Shown: piece after piece, positions 1 through 10,956 of the stretch
Position numbering within the stretch: the first letter of the stretch is position 1
Layout of the letters: each line of letters begins with the position of its first letter
NCBI GenBank assembly: GCA_037042185.1
Contig: JAXQJY010000027.1
Location: 1,426,001 to 1,490,000, forward strand
DNA length: 64,000 bases
Source: Sordariomycetes sp. S80-01Y
Lineage: Eukaryota > Ascomycota > Sordariomycetes
Reading direction: 5' to 3'
Made by a program: the position numbers and the translations under genes
The notes under the pieces: model-generated
Seen by the model: the letters and a program-made list of their open reading frames with translations, nothing else
Told to the model about the DNA's origin: nothing
Database searches by the model: none

Positions 1-520
1 CTGCGTGGGGACTGTGCAGCGGCCATGGCGAAAAATTCGTAACCAGGTGCTTTCACCGATCCTAGTGATGTTCTTCTTGGTGTTGGATGGGCTCAATTAC
101 TGTAACGAGATGATTGCGCAACAGTGACACGACCGCGATGAGAACGACGGTACCGTTAGTGAACAAGCTTGTGCCAAGGTCTTCGGGATGTTGCACAGCA
201 TGGGACAAGCTTCGACATAAGTTCAGAGGGCCGGAGGCTCATTCCTGGTGATTTCGAGGTCTCGGATGATGAAAACACCGGATGATCAAGGCGGGATGTG
301 CAGGGTAGCTCAAGTTTCAGAAGCCGATCCGCTCGCTGTCGCAACGCCACTGGCACTGTTAGTGCCACAGGGGAGGCATGATTAGATAACAACTCAGGGT
401 CCAATCTACATGTCGCACCTCAGTTGAGCGCCATCCTTCGCCCTGCTAAGTTCTTCAAGCATGAGCTTCGCGCTCGAAATTCGTCCGGTGTAGCGATTGA
501 ATACTTTTATTTCCGGCGAA
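1..520. other. Upstream flank, no supported gene
   Basis: This is the 5' flank of the pyrophosphatase gene. An 82-codon minus-strand open frame lies at 156-404, but it has no recognisable motif and no codon-level hint of a real protein. It could be an exon of a gene lying to the left, but nothing here supports that. Confidence 0.5.
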
Positions 521-2869
521 ATGGCGCTGCGCAACCTGAACACAAATGTGTCCCGCGATGACGGCGACAACGCCTCCTTCCTCTCCCCTGTCGCATACGA
601 CGACGACGCTTCCTCCGTGCACAGCCGCTCCGAGCAGGACTCCGATAGCGACGATGACCAGCTCCAAGCAAGAGCACGAAACAGCCGGGAGCTGCGCGCG
701 CGCGACAGGCTGGTCTTGATGGAAGATGAAGAGATAGAGGGGCTCGTGACGAGCTCGCGGAAGAAACAAGAACGTTCGCGACGAGGTTCGGGTCTAAACA
801 TACCGAATCCCTTTGGGAAGCTCAAGAGGAAAGGTAGCAACGCATCAATCAATAGTACGGGCTCAGTGGAGGGTATAAGGGAAGAGAAGAGAAGGGAGCG
901 GCGGGAGCGGCGGAAGCAGAAAAAGGATCGACTGACCGAGGACGCCCAGCATGGCGAGGATGGGGAGTTGATGTATGAGATGGAGGAGGGCGGCATGAAG
1001 GAGGGCAGCTCAACTGGTGAAAGCAGCGATCGAGAAGACAGCGACGAGGTTGACCGACGACAGCTGGGCCTGGTGGCCGACGCGAAGAGAAAACGAGGAC
1101 AGAGTTGGCGGAGATGGGTGCTCATTCATAGTCTGATTGCGATTGGATTTGCGATGCTGGTTTTGACAGCGTGGAAGCTGTCAAAGAACCGGAAGAGCAT
1201 GACGGTGAAGAAGCAGGACTATGCCAGCAACGGCACAGCGCTATTCGCACCCACCACTATTATTATCAGCCTGGATGGGTTCCGCGCAGACTTCCTGCAA
1301 CGAGATATTACGCCGCGTCTCAGCGCTTTCGTCAAGGAGGGCGTGTCACCGAAGTACATGAACCCGTCTTTCCCGTCCGTCACCTTTCCGAATCACTACA
1401 CATTAGCGACTGGTCTGTATCCGGAAAGCCACGGCGTGGTTGGAAACACATTCTGGGACCCTGATTTGAAAGCCGAATTCTACTACACTGATCCTGCGAA
1501 GAGTTTGCACCCGAAGTGGTGGGGAGGCGAACCATTCTGGGTGACAGCAGAGAATCAAGGCATCCGAACTGCAGTGCACATGTGGCCTGGAAGCGAGGCA
1601 CACATCCTCGACATCGAGCCGAGCTTCCTCGACAAGTTCAACGGCAAGGAGGCGCTGGACAACAAGGTTTCGCGCATCATGGAGTTCTTGGATAAACCTG
1701 GCAAGGAGGATAAGACCGCACTTGTTGCCGACATGCGGCCGCAGGTCATTGCTGCCTACGTACCCAACGTCGATGCAGACGGTCACAAGCATGGACCGAA
1801 TAGCACTGAGATTCGCGATACAATCCAAAGTGCGGACAAGATGCTGGATAACGTTTTCAAGGGGCTTGAGGACCGCAACTTGACAGATATTGTCAACGTT
1901 ATTGTGGTATCGGATCACGGTATGGCCACCACAGACACCTCTCGCCTCATTCAGCTGGAGGACCTCATCGACACGTCCAAGATCGAACACATCGATGGAT
2001 GGCCACTTTACGGTCTCCGGCCTTACGAGGATGCAGACTTGAAGCCCCTGTACGATCAGCTGAAAAAGGCTGCTGAGTCAAACCCCAACTACGACGTCTA
2101 CCTTCGCGATGAGGACATGCCGGAGAAGTACCATTTCTCCAAGAACGACCGCATTGCCCCTCTTTGGATCGTACCAAAGACGGGATGGGCGATCGTCACT
2201 AAGGACGAATTCGACGTGGCCAGAGGCCAGGCTGAGGGCCAAGTTTACCACCCTCGCGGTCTGCATGGTTACGATCATCAGCACCCCCTCATGCGCGCCA
2301 TTTTCATCGCGCGAGGACCTGCTTTCCCGCATCCCGCTAACAGCGAAATCGAAGTATTTCGTAAGTATCCCCCTGTTCAAGCCGGTCGCCCTCGGGGGCA
2401 AAGCGAAATTGGAAGGGGGCTAACGTGGATATTAGAAAATATTGAGGTGTACAACATGCTGTGCGACTCCGTCGGCATTCAGCCGAAACCCAACAATGGA
2501 ACATTGCGTCTACCTTTGAAACCTGTCGGCACGCACAAGGACGAAGACACGCCAGAGCCGCCGGCTGATCCAGATACCGACGAGCCTGAGAGGCCCGCAG
2601 CACCAAGTGCGAGTGATCCCTCCCGGCCTACACTGCCAGACGCGAATGACAAGCCGCGGCCAACAGTGCCTAGCACCAACGATGATAAAGACAAAGGCCA
2701 GGATGAGCAAGAGAAACCGGAAGAGCCTTCTGACGGCTCCGATGGTAAGGGAGACGATGAGAGTAAAGGTGAGGAAGGAAAAGACTCAGAAGGCGGAATC
2801 AAGGGTCTATGGAACTGGGTTACGGACCATGTGAACAAGGTTTGGGACAAGATAACAGGCTCCGACTAA
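521..2869 (+). CDS. Type II membrane nucleotide pyrophosphatase/phosphodiesterase (NPP family)
   Basis: Alkaline-phosphatase-superfamily ecto-phosphodiesterase, expected to cleave pyrophosphate or phosphodiester bonds of nucleotides or related substrates outside the cytosol. The first ATG is at 521; the frame also extends upstream to a TTG, which I do not use. Exons are 521-2360 and 2436-2869, giving about 757 aa. Seen: a long charged cytosolic N-terminus, one membrane segment near residues 199-221, metal ligand D252 in ISLDGF, nucleophile T288 in TFPNHY, D420/H422/H424 in DADGHKHG, D465/H466 in SDHGM, and a later HGYDH. After splicing the C-terminal part reads FENIEVYNMLC then PNNGT, as in the family. 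The C-terminal tail is rich in Pro, Asp and Glu. The 75-nt intron is a multiple of three and lacks a stop, so unspliced mRNA would still encode a full-length protein with 25 extra residues. Substrate cannot be told. Confidence 0.93.
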   Translation: MALRNLNTNVSRDDGDNASFLSPVAYDDDASSVHSRSEQDSDSDDDQLQARARNSRELRARDRLVLMEDEEIEGLVTSSRKKQERSRRGSGLNIPNPFGKLKRKGSNASINSTGSVEGIREEKRRERRERRKQKKDRLTEDAQHGEDGELMYEMEEGGMKEGSSTGESSDREDSDEVDRRQLGLVADAKRKRGQSWRRWVLIHSLIAIGFAMLVLTAWKLSKNRKSMTVKKQDYASNGTALFAPTTIIISLDGFRADFLQRDITPRLSAFVKEGVSPKYMNPSFPSVTFPNHYTLATGLYPESHGVVGNTFWDPDLKAEFYYTDPAKSLHPKWWGGEPFWVTAENQGIRTAVHMWPGSEAHILDIEPSFLDKFNGKEALDNKVSRIMEFLDKPGKEDKTALVADMRPQVIAAYVPNVDADGHKHGPNSTEIRDTIQSADKMLDNVFKGLEDRNLTDIVNVIVVSDHGMATTDTSRLIQLEDLIDTSKIEHIDGWPLYGLRPYEDADLKPLYDQLKKAAESNPNYDVYLRDEDMPEKYHFSKNDRIAPLWIVPKTGWAIVTKDEFDVARGQAEGQVYHPRGLHGYDHQHPLMRAIFIARGPAFPHPANSEIEVFRKYPPVQAGRPRGQSEIGRGLTWILENIEVYNMLCDSVGIQPKPNNGTLRLPLKPVGTHKDEDTPEPPADPDTDEPERPAAPSASDPSRPTLPDANDKPRPTVPSTNDDKDKGQDEQEKPEEPSDGSDGKGDDESKGEEGKDSEGGIKGLWNWVTDHVNKVWDKITGSD

Positions 2870-3822
2870 TTGAATAGCAGCCTGCGCAGCTGGGTTTAAC
2901 ATCCTTAGGAAGCCTAATTAGGCCAGACGGTCACAGCACGGAGTCTTTGGATTGCTTATATCATAATTGGTACTTTCACTGTGTTCACGGCCAGAGAGTG
3001 ATCTTGTTTTATTATTCATGACTACCTCAGGCTATGCGAAGGAGTGTGTTTGCTCTAGTAGCCTGCTCTATGCTCAACGGGGTAAATATGTCTGCCAAAG
3101 GTTTCCCCTGAATCCCGGAACCTGGGCTCTTTCCTTTTCGGGGACTCGTCGTCAGGCTGTGATACTGGGCCGCAGAAGCCTGACCAGATTGAGGGCAAAC
3201 AACTGCAGCTCTGGGTAGAGACGGCCAGCAGTCAATCTGCAGTCAAACCACCGACTAGGGTCAGACTCATCTGCGACTCACATGCTGGTGAGGCTGTGAC
3301 CGAGATGATTGCGCTTTCTCGCGCCCTTTGTTTGCGGCTGCGTTTGCTGCATCGGTCTACAGCGGGCTGCAGGGCCCAACAGGTTCAGCCGTGATGACGG
3401 TGACAGTGACAGTGACGTCCCAGAAGCCGCCTGCGGCAACCACTGCAGGGACAGTACCTACCCTTGCTAAGGTACCTCAGGCCTGGCCCCGGGTATCATC
3501 ATGTGGGGCCTAAACTTCCCATTTACGCGTGGAGACGCGGTCCCTGCGACCTCTACTTTAACTCACCTCTTCCATCTTCACGACACCTCCCCCATCCCGT
3601 GAAGTTTCACCCTGAGCCTCACCCGATTTTACGAGGAAGACATCTTGAGACATACTGCGCGGAAATTGCGGCCCTTCGGCTGTGGTGTCACTGGAACAGG
3701 CTGCCGGTCGCGGTGGCAAATCGACACATCGTGTTGCAAAGTGCATTCACTGAACCACCAGTCGATACCGCCTCACGAAATGCTCGGCATTTAATCGCGG
3801 ATAAACGCAGCCCAATCACATA
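2870..3822. other. Intergenic region between NPP and SNF2 genes
   Basis: This is the 3' flank of the pyrophosphatase and the promoter side of the helicase gene. It holds only short frames without family features and a small GTGACA-type iteration near 3400-3415. I see no gene here. Confidence 0.5.
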
Positions 3823-6800
3823 ATGGACGCCGATTTGGCGCAGCTCCGGGAGGAGCTCATGGTTCAGGAAATCATGTTGCAATCTCTGGAGGACGCTAGC
3901 GACGACGCAGCAGATGAACGCCGTGAGATTGAGAGGGACATCGCGAGGTTAAAGCGGCTGATAGCCAAGGCGGAGAGAGGCGAACCTGCTATCGAGGACT
4001 ATGATGGTATGGTCAAAAGAACACGCAACTCTGGGCGGGTGCATGGCTGACCGCGGACTGTGCAGACTCTACAAGTGCAGCACTAGATGCACCACAGCCT
4101 CAGAGGCCAACACCGAGCACGCCTCGACACCATTCACAAGGTACGTGGTGTTTTTTGCATGTTTTATCATGATTCAATGCCAATCTCGTCTCCAACACGC
4201 GTTCCGTCTTCGTCGGAGCGTGATTCGAGCTACTGCCGTGGAGGTTCAGTGGTCACTTTTATGCTGCGTAACCTTGAAAGCGGCATTCTGACCACACTTT
4301 CGCACCACTTGGTACAAAGTGCTTCTTACGCACGGGATCGTTTGCATACATAAACCGAGGTCCTACGCTCTCTGACTTTCAGAGTCTCGTCACTCGTCAC
4401 TCGTCACTCATGTTGGGCAGAACCTCGCTAACATGTGGACTTATGAAGCGCAACCAGGGTACTTTGGCTCACCTTCGAGCTATCCGTATGGGACGACTCA
4501 GCCCTTGACCCCTCAGGGGCGGCAAATCGAGACCCAGCCTTCTGCAACACTGTCTGTAAGGAAACGCGACCGAAGTGATACGGACGCAACGGGCAAAGCG
4601 TGGCAAAGTAAATCACGGCGAACTACCCCTCCAGCTGGCGACTTCGCCTTTGGGTCTTCGGCGAGCCGCAGCAATGCCGACGACTTCGATTTCATCGACC
4701 TTACTGGGTAAGGCCTCCACCATTCTGCGTGATACGTGGCGCTCATATGACAGGGACGATATTTACGATTCGGCCGCAATCGCAAGAAGCATCCAAGACG
4801 AGAATCGTCGAAAGGAACGTACCCGTGTCCAGGCCTCGCCAAGTAGAGGTTCCAGGGACCACGCTTCTTCGCAGGGGCAAAGCAATGCGTTTGAGAGATT
4901 AATGCAGACGCAGCAGTTGAATTCTGGCCCGATGTCGTTCATGGGTCCAACTAATGAGCCCGCCCCCTCGTTCCCGACAGGTGGCCTCCCGGATACGAAC
5001 GACATGATGCCGCTCATGCCGGGCGCATACAACGACGCGTGGGATCAGCCAGCGCATGGTTCATCTTCTGGATTTGGTCACAACTCGTGGGGTTACACGC
5101 AGCCAATGTTCGGACAAGTTAATGTACCCGGCAGTCGATCAGGGAGGGATGGACAGATGCGATCTTTCTGGGAAGAGGGTATGCAAGGTCCAGCGCCCGG
5201 TGTTTCTCTTCCGCCCCTGAGCAACATGCCAGCTTCACAAGCCTTGCCGCAACCACAATTCCACGGACCGTCGCAGATGGGCTTTGCGTCAGTGAGGCAA
5301 CGTCTTGGGGACGCTTCGTCGAGCCTGAGCAATCTCATTGATCGCACTAACAATTTCGACTTTATCAATGGATTGGACGAAGCTGGCAACCCGCTGAATG
5401 CTCGATTTCACGACGTGTGGTCACAAATACAGGACCCTGCGGTGACCGGAAAGGAGCTCGAAGATCTGTTGAAGAACATTCGACCTGACATGGACATCGA
5501 GGAGAAGAATCGCGAGAGGACACCGGCAGGTCTTAAGGCGACACTGTACCTTCATCAAGAGCTCGCGCTGTCCTGGCTCAAGAACATGGAGGAGGGAACC
5601 AACAAGGGTGGCATCTTGGCTGACGATATGGGTTTGGGAAAAACAATCTCGATGATCTCCCTCATGACGATCCGCCCTGCTACTGCTCGACCCAAGACCA
5701 ACCTCATTATTGCACCAGTGGCGTTGATGAAGCAGTGGGCAGAAGAGATCAGAACCAAATTGAGGACCTCTCACTCCATGTCCACTTTCATCTACCACGG
5801 GAAGAAGGTGACTACCGAAGACTTGCTACAGTACGACGTCGTCCTCACCACATATGGTACTCTTGCTGCCGAGCTGAAGCGACTGGAGAAGATACAGGGA
5901 CAAGATCGCACCGTGGACCTTAACGATAAAGCCTATGCCACGAAGATCCCCCTGTTGCATCCCTATAAGGCTAAGTTTCATCGCATCATTCTGGATGAGG
6001 CCCAATGCATAAAGAACGACAGATCCCTCACCGCTAAAGCGGCTTGGAAGCTCCGGGGAACGTATCGATGGTGCTTGACCGGGACACCGATGATGAACGG
6101 CGTTCATGAGCTCTTCTCCTTGTTGTGTTTCCTCCAGATCAAGCCCTATACCAACAAGGAGAAATTCAACCGTGTAAGTGATGCCAACGCAAGGCCATGG
6201 CGCGTACTGACCAGACCCAGGCTTTCAGAGTGCTGCTCAGCAAAAGAAGCGATGGCCCAACAGGACCCCCGATGGAACGTCTGCGAGTCCTTCTCAAAGC
6301 CATCCTCTTACGTCGCATGAAAACCACTAAGATTGACGGAAAGCCAATTATTGACCTGCCGAGAAAGACCGAGGAGCAAGTCCACGTCGAACTCTCGCCC
6401 GATGAGAAGGAGTATTATTCTGAGCTCGAAAAGAAGTCTCAAGTTATATTCAACAAGTACTTGCGAGATAACACGGTTGGGAAGAACTACTCCAATGTTT
6501 TGGTACTCCTCCTTCGTCTACGCCAAGCATGTTGCCATCCACACCTCAACTATGAGGTGGAGGAGGCGGACAATGCATCGATCGACAATGAGCAGTCTGT
6601 CAAAGATCTTGATCACAGTGTTGTTCAAAGAATCAAGTCTCTGCAGAATTTTGAATGCCCGGTCTGCTACGACGCGGTCCCGAACCCTTCATTTTTCGTC
6701 CCTTGTGGTCACGATGGATGCCGGGAATGTCTCGTCAAAATTATCGACTCAGCTTTACGCGAAGGAGCTTCGGAGTCTGGATCAGGCGCCTTCTGCAGAT

Positions 6801-7834
6801 GCCCCGAATGCAGGACGAATTTCGACCCGAAGCAATGCTTTACATACGAAACCTTCAAGAAAATACACATGCCGGAGCTCGTTCAACGAGACGCGGTAGA
6901 GGCAAAACAGGAGGCTGCGGAGGAAACTGAATGGGAAACAGACACAGATGCTGGGTCTGACGATGATGCCGACGACGTTGATAACAAGGGTAACCTGAAA
7001 GGATTCATTGTGGACGACAACTTTTGGAACTCCGATGAAGACGACGAGAGCAAGCCCAGGGCTGATGAAGACGCTAAGACGACGATCAATGGTAAATTGC
7101 CGAATGAAAAGAAGCTTCGTAAAAAAAAGAGGCCTCTCCAGCAGAACGCGACGCAGGAGGACGACGAAAAGCATGCTGAGGGTGTCAAGCCTGGTATGTT
7201 GAAATCCTTGCGCAAAGCGAGCAGTAAGAACCAGGCTGCCTACAAAAAGTACATGGCGTATTTACGCAAAACCTGGTTGCCGTCGGCGAAGGTTACAGAA
7301 TGTATGAAGCTCCTGAACGAGTTTGAGTCCTCGTCTAGCAAAGATGAACCCAACAAGACCATCATCTTTTCCCAGTGGACATTGTTGCTCGACCTCCTTG
7401 AGGTGGCTATGTATCACGAAGGCTTTGGAGAAGAGACCTACCGCCGTTACGATGGCAGCATGAAGACGGACGCCCGTGTCCAAGCTGCTGGCGACTTCCA
7501 GAAGGAGGGTTCTAAGGTCAAGACCATTCTGGTGTCGCTGCGAGCCGGCAATGCCGGCCTGAACTTGACATCTGCTTCGCGGGTCATCATACTTGATCCC
7601 TTCTGGAACCCGTACATCGAGATGCAGGCCGTCGACAGGGCCTACCGTATTGGGCAGAAGCGAGAGGTCAAGGTTTACCGCATTCTTACCACAGAGACTG
7701 TCGAAGACCGAATCATGGATCTCCAAAAGAGGAAGAAGGAGATCGTAGAAGCTGCCCTTGATGAGACTGAGAGCAAGAAGATTGCGCGCCTGAGCACCGA
7801 CGAGCTTAGGTTCCTATTCAATGGAACCCGTTAA
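3823..7834 (+). CDS. SNF2-family ATPase with RING finger (ULS1/RIS1 type)
   Basis: Nuclear SWI2/SNF2 DNA translocase of the group that carries a RING finger inside the helicase core; yeast Uls1 is a SUMO-targeted ubiquitin ligase that displaces SUMOylated proteins from DNA. Exons proposed: 3823-4006, 4066-4140, 4383-4707, 4754-6173, 6221-7834, closing to about 1205 aa. Seen: N-terminal coiled coil (residues 1-55), Pro/Ser-rich linker, Walker A ADDMGLGKT near 484-492, DEAQ box near 609, RING beginning CPVC near 814 with PCGHDGC and CPEC, an acidic insert, then helicase C with YRIGQKR. The first two exons join in phase, but the 242-nt second intron is the least certain part: acceptors at 4448 or 4457 also keep frame, and a gene starting at ATG 4433 is possible. 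The core assignment is secure; the SUMO role is inferred from the family. Confidence 0.88.
4388..4408 (+). repeat. Heptamer tandem repeat (CGTCACT)x3
   Basis: Three perfect head-to-tail copies of CGTCACT lie just after the proposed exon 3 acceptor of the SNF2 gene. A 7-nt period does not fit a coding repeat, which is one reason the exon 3 start is less certain than the other junctions. Confidence 0.8.
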
Positions 7835-8189
7835 CATGGGTGAGTATGAACTGTACGACTTTACGACACGTCTGGCATGTTTTTAAAGGGAATGTAACGC
7901 AGGATATTGGCGTTGGTGCCTCTCCGAGCGACGGCGTTGGAGGAGTGGCCTTGTGAAGACGAAGGACCTCACGGTAGAATCATTTGTTCACAAGAACACG
8001 CAATACACTATGCCGAGCGTAGCCTGGAATTGACCTGATTTGAGTGGGTCGCTTCGTATTGGTGACTTGTGTTGTGTATATACATCCCCCATGCTATCAT
8101 CCTAGAATCCCGTTCTTTCCTCCGTTGAACTCCTCGCTCAAAGCCCAGTTCCTCGGCTGGTATCGTTCATGCATACCGAAATACCGTTT
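7835..8189. other. Convergent 3' flanks
   Basis: This region lies between the SNF2 stop and the Med17 stop, which face each other. It would hold both 3' UTRs. No further gene was seen. Confidence 0.6.
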
Positions 8190-10091
8190 CTAATGGTCGC
8201 CAAGGGAAGCAAATTGAGATACAGTATCCATCAGGCTTTTCTTAGCCTCCGCCGCTTCATCCTCCTCCTCATGTCCCGCCCATTTGGCGGAGTTGGTCTT
8301 CTCAATGTCGGCGCCCTTGAGCGCCACACGGCTTAGCAACAGCATGGGAAGTTCCTTTTGCTCGTCCTCGACGATGTCGATGCGGAGTTCCATGTCATCC
8401 GACTCGGAATGCCGCAGAGAGTTCCGCGTCAGAGTCTTGGACCAGTCCTTGTTGAGGGCGTGGGTGAGGACGTGGTGAGCGAGGATTTGCGACGTGCACG
8501 TCGTGAGGTAGTCAATCAATGAGGGCATGTCAGGATAACCGTCCCTGTACGGCGGACAGACCTGCTCAACCATACCAGCCGCCGGAGCAGACACTTTGTA
8601 GAGCGTTGCGATGGCGGGTTTGGAGAAGGTGAGGGCTTCGACCGTAAGGCTTGCCCCTGGCAGGAGGTCCAGGTCGATGCGGAATGGCTGGACTTTGATG
8701 AGCTGCTGAATCACGCTTCCTGCTACCGAATGCGCTGCCGGATTCTTGTTGCTGGCATCTATTATCTTCGGGGACTCAGGCGTCTTCAAGGTGAATCCAG
8801 CTTCTACCCCGGCCCTGTTCAGACTCTGCGTCAACCCACCCACAAACCGTGTCGTCTGCGCAATGCTCTGACCGTACACTGACCGAGCAATGATTGGTCT
8901 TAACAGAGCGGGGATTTCGTTGGGCGGTTTTCTCTGCAGCCCAGGTTGGCGTGGTTGGGAGCGTTGCATTTCACTCTGTCGGTGGCTGAAGCTGAGCAAG
9001 ATGTGGAGGGCGAGGGAGATTGATTCCGCGATGTGGTTTTCGGGAAGGGAGTCGTCGGGTGTTGGGGCAGCATCGAGGGATGTGAGATCGATGCGGATGG
9101 TGATTTCGTCGCGGAGAGTGCATATTAGGCTAGACCCTTTCATTCGGACATCGTAGGCGCCGAGCGTACGTGACTCCCTTCCTAGTTCGAACCACAACTC
9201 TTGCGCAAAGAGGGTGTTTCTGGCCTCAAGGACCATCGCTTCCAGAGGTGCATTTGGACCGGGCTGCGTCCCAATGTTCGACCGTCCGAGCACGGTCCCT
9301 GACTGCTCATAAGTGACCATTATTCGCTCACTCACACCACCCAACGCGCCCATATCTAGGACCACGCTGCCGTCCTCTCCCCTTCTCATCGGCGCCAACC
9401 CCGTGCTTCGGAACTCGGGCGAAGATTCGGAGAAGCCGAAGCGCACGCCCAGGGTATGTGCCTCACGGGGCATTTTGCAAATTGCCCACCCAGAGGACTG
9501 CACGCCAGCTATGTCGTCCCAGTATTTACTCTCGGCGTCGACTTCGGCTTGTAGGAAGGAGGCTGCTTGCTGTGCTGAGTCGCGCGTCTTGTTGACTTCG
9601 AGTAGGGTCCAGCCCTGGGAGACTGTCTCATTCTCGCGCTGCTTTGCTTCGTCCGTGGTCTTCTCCTCGGTTCGATCACTCATGAGAGTGCCTATGCCCA
9701 GCAAGTCCCTCGTTTGTTTGTTCAACGTCAGCGTTGCCTGTGTAGGGTTGTGTTTCGACAGCAACAGCGACAGGAAGTCCAACGTTGTAGCCGCGTTGTA
9801 CAGCCCCGCGTGTAGGTCCTGCAGGATCTCATCCTTGACGCTCGCGATGTCTGCGGTCGGGGCATCGCCCTCGCCGTCTGACGAAGAGGAGTCGTCATCT
9901 TGCTCAGGGTTGAGAGCGCGCGCTTGCTTCAGGGCGAGCTCTTCGCGGAGCTTGGCCTCGGACAGGGCGCGGAAGCCGCCGACTTGGGTGTCGTTGACGC
10001 GTTGCAGAAAGGAGTAGACATTGGACGGCTTTTTGTCGGCGACAGGGAAGGGCCGGAGAGAGAGGGGGGTAGAGGAGCCTTCCGGGGCCAT
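8190..10091 (-). CDS. MED17: Mediator complex subunit 17 (Med17/Srb4)
   Basis: Head-module scaffold of the Mediator coactivator, needed for RNA polymerase II transcription. A single exon of 633 aa starts at ATG 10091. The N-terminal region, with its LRPFP start, acidic Ser/Asp cluster (about residues 65-75) and helix-rich middle followed by a beta-rich C-terminal half, matches fungal Med17 proteins; length is normal for filamentous fungi. No intron is needed. It is divergent from phosphofructokinase with 865 bp between the two starts. The 234-codon frame on the opposite strand at 9313-10017 is a shadow. Identity rests on overall resemblance, since Med17 has no short catalytic motif. Confidence 0.85.
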   Translation of the reverse strand: MAPEGSSTPLSLRPFPVADKKPSNVYSFLQRVNDTQVGGFRALSEAKLREELALKQARALNPEQDDDSSSSDGEGDAPTADIASVKDEILQDLHAGLYNAATTLDFLSLLLSKHNPTQATLTLNKQTRDLLGIGTLMSDRTEEKTTDEAKQRENETVSQGWTLLEVNKTRDSAQQAASFLQAEVDAESKYWDDIAGVQSSGWAICKMPREAHTLGVRFGFSESSPEFRSTGLAPMRRGEDGSVVLDMGALGGVSERIMVTYEQSGTVLGRSNIGTQPGPNAPLEAMVLEARNTLFAQELWFELGRESRTLGAYDVRMKGSSLICTLRDEITIRIDLTSLDAAPTPDDSLPENHIAESISLALHILLSFSHRQSEMQRSQPRQPGLQRKPPNEIPALLRPIIARSVYGQSIAQTTRFVGGLTQSLNRAGVEAGFTLKTPESPKIIDASNKNPAAHSVAGSVIQQLIKVQPFRIDLDLLPGASLTVEALTFSKPAIATLYKVSAPAAGMVEQVCPPYRDGYPDMPSLIDYLTTCTSQILAHHVLTHALNKDWSKTLTRNSLRHSESDDMELRIDIVEDEQKELPMLLLSRVALKGADIEKTNSAKWAGHEEEDEAAEAKKSLMDTVSQFASLGDH

Positions 10092-10956
10092 GTTGGAGTG
10101 CTATCTCAGCATCGAGTCGGCGAGCTAAGCTACAGCGCAGGGCGTGGACGGGTCGGCGCGTTGAAGCTCGTGGTGATGATGGGTCTGGCCGGAGTTGGAT
10201 TAAGGTCGGCGGTCGGCTCCAGACGTCAGGGTCCCTTGCAGTTCTTCTTTGGGCTTAGCGTAATATTAGTGGGGGTGGAGGACGAGAGCCTCATCAATAA
10301 TTGTCGCAATGGACGAGTAAATCACGCGTGTTGGAAATGGAATTACATTTAGTAAGGGTTAATACAAGATAGGCATTTGTCTCGGCCATATGAAAGATTT
10401 TTTTCGTGTATGGTCTGCTCAACAGCGTTGCCATTGTGTCTGATACCTGACTGGGAGCCAGCCACCCAGCTATTTTAATGACCTCATGTCCTTAGCCGGT
10501 GTCGGACGGCATGCAGAGCGGTCAAGGCGCTTGGCCGTGATCGATCAGTAGGCTCAACAAAGAGCAAAACCTGATCGCGATGAGGCGAGCCAAGGGGAGG
10601 GATCTGAGGTGTTGATTGAGTGTAACAGGGTGGTGCAGCGAAGTACGTCAGGCCATTACGCTGCACCCAAGACGATCCCCCGCGCCAGCCGCAGCTTGTA
10701 TGTGATAACGATAAGAGCTCCCCTCACTAAAAGTTGAGGTCGACCAGCTGAAGAGACCCCGCGCCGTACCCCCAATGCAGCTGGAGGCTGGTCCAGGAAG
10801 ATCTGAACTCAAATCGCTGGCGTTCCTTTTCTAACCGTCGTTCCTCTATTCCATCTTGCTCTCTGCCATCACTATCCACCTTGGCACATTCCAATTGACA
10901 GCCCTGCCACCCTGGTGGGCTGAAATTCCCTAGCAGGAAGCTTGAGGCAGCTTTAA
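10092..10956. other. Divergent promoter region, MED17 and PFK
   Basis: This is shared upstream DNA for two housekeeping genes. A pyrimidine-rich stretch with several CT runs lies at about 10825-10875 ahead of the phosphofructokinase start. No reading frame worth calling was seen. Confidence 0.55.

Noticed and set aside
406-1125. 239-codon minus-strand frame opposite the NPP N-terminus
   Set aside because: Ser/Arg-rich mirror of the acidic, low-complexity N-terminal coding sequence; no independent evidence.
2361-2435. Reading straight through to a 782-aa NPP protein
   Set aside because: The open frame permits it, but removing the 75-nt insert restores the family text FENIEVYNMLC and the insert has full splice signals.
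4388-4408. Short regular repeat considered as a CRISPR-like or satellite array
   Set aside because: Only three 7-nt copies with no spacers in a eukaryotic gene region; a simple tandem repeat.
9313-10017. 234-codon plus-strand frame opposite Med17
   Set aside because: It lies wholly antisense to a conserved single-exon gene and has Ser/Leu/Arg-rich text without motifs, as expected from a GC-rich codon shadow.
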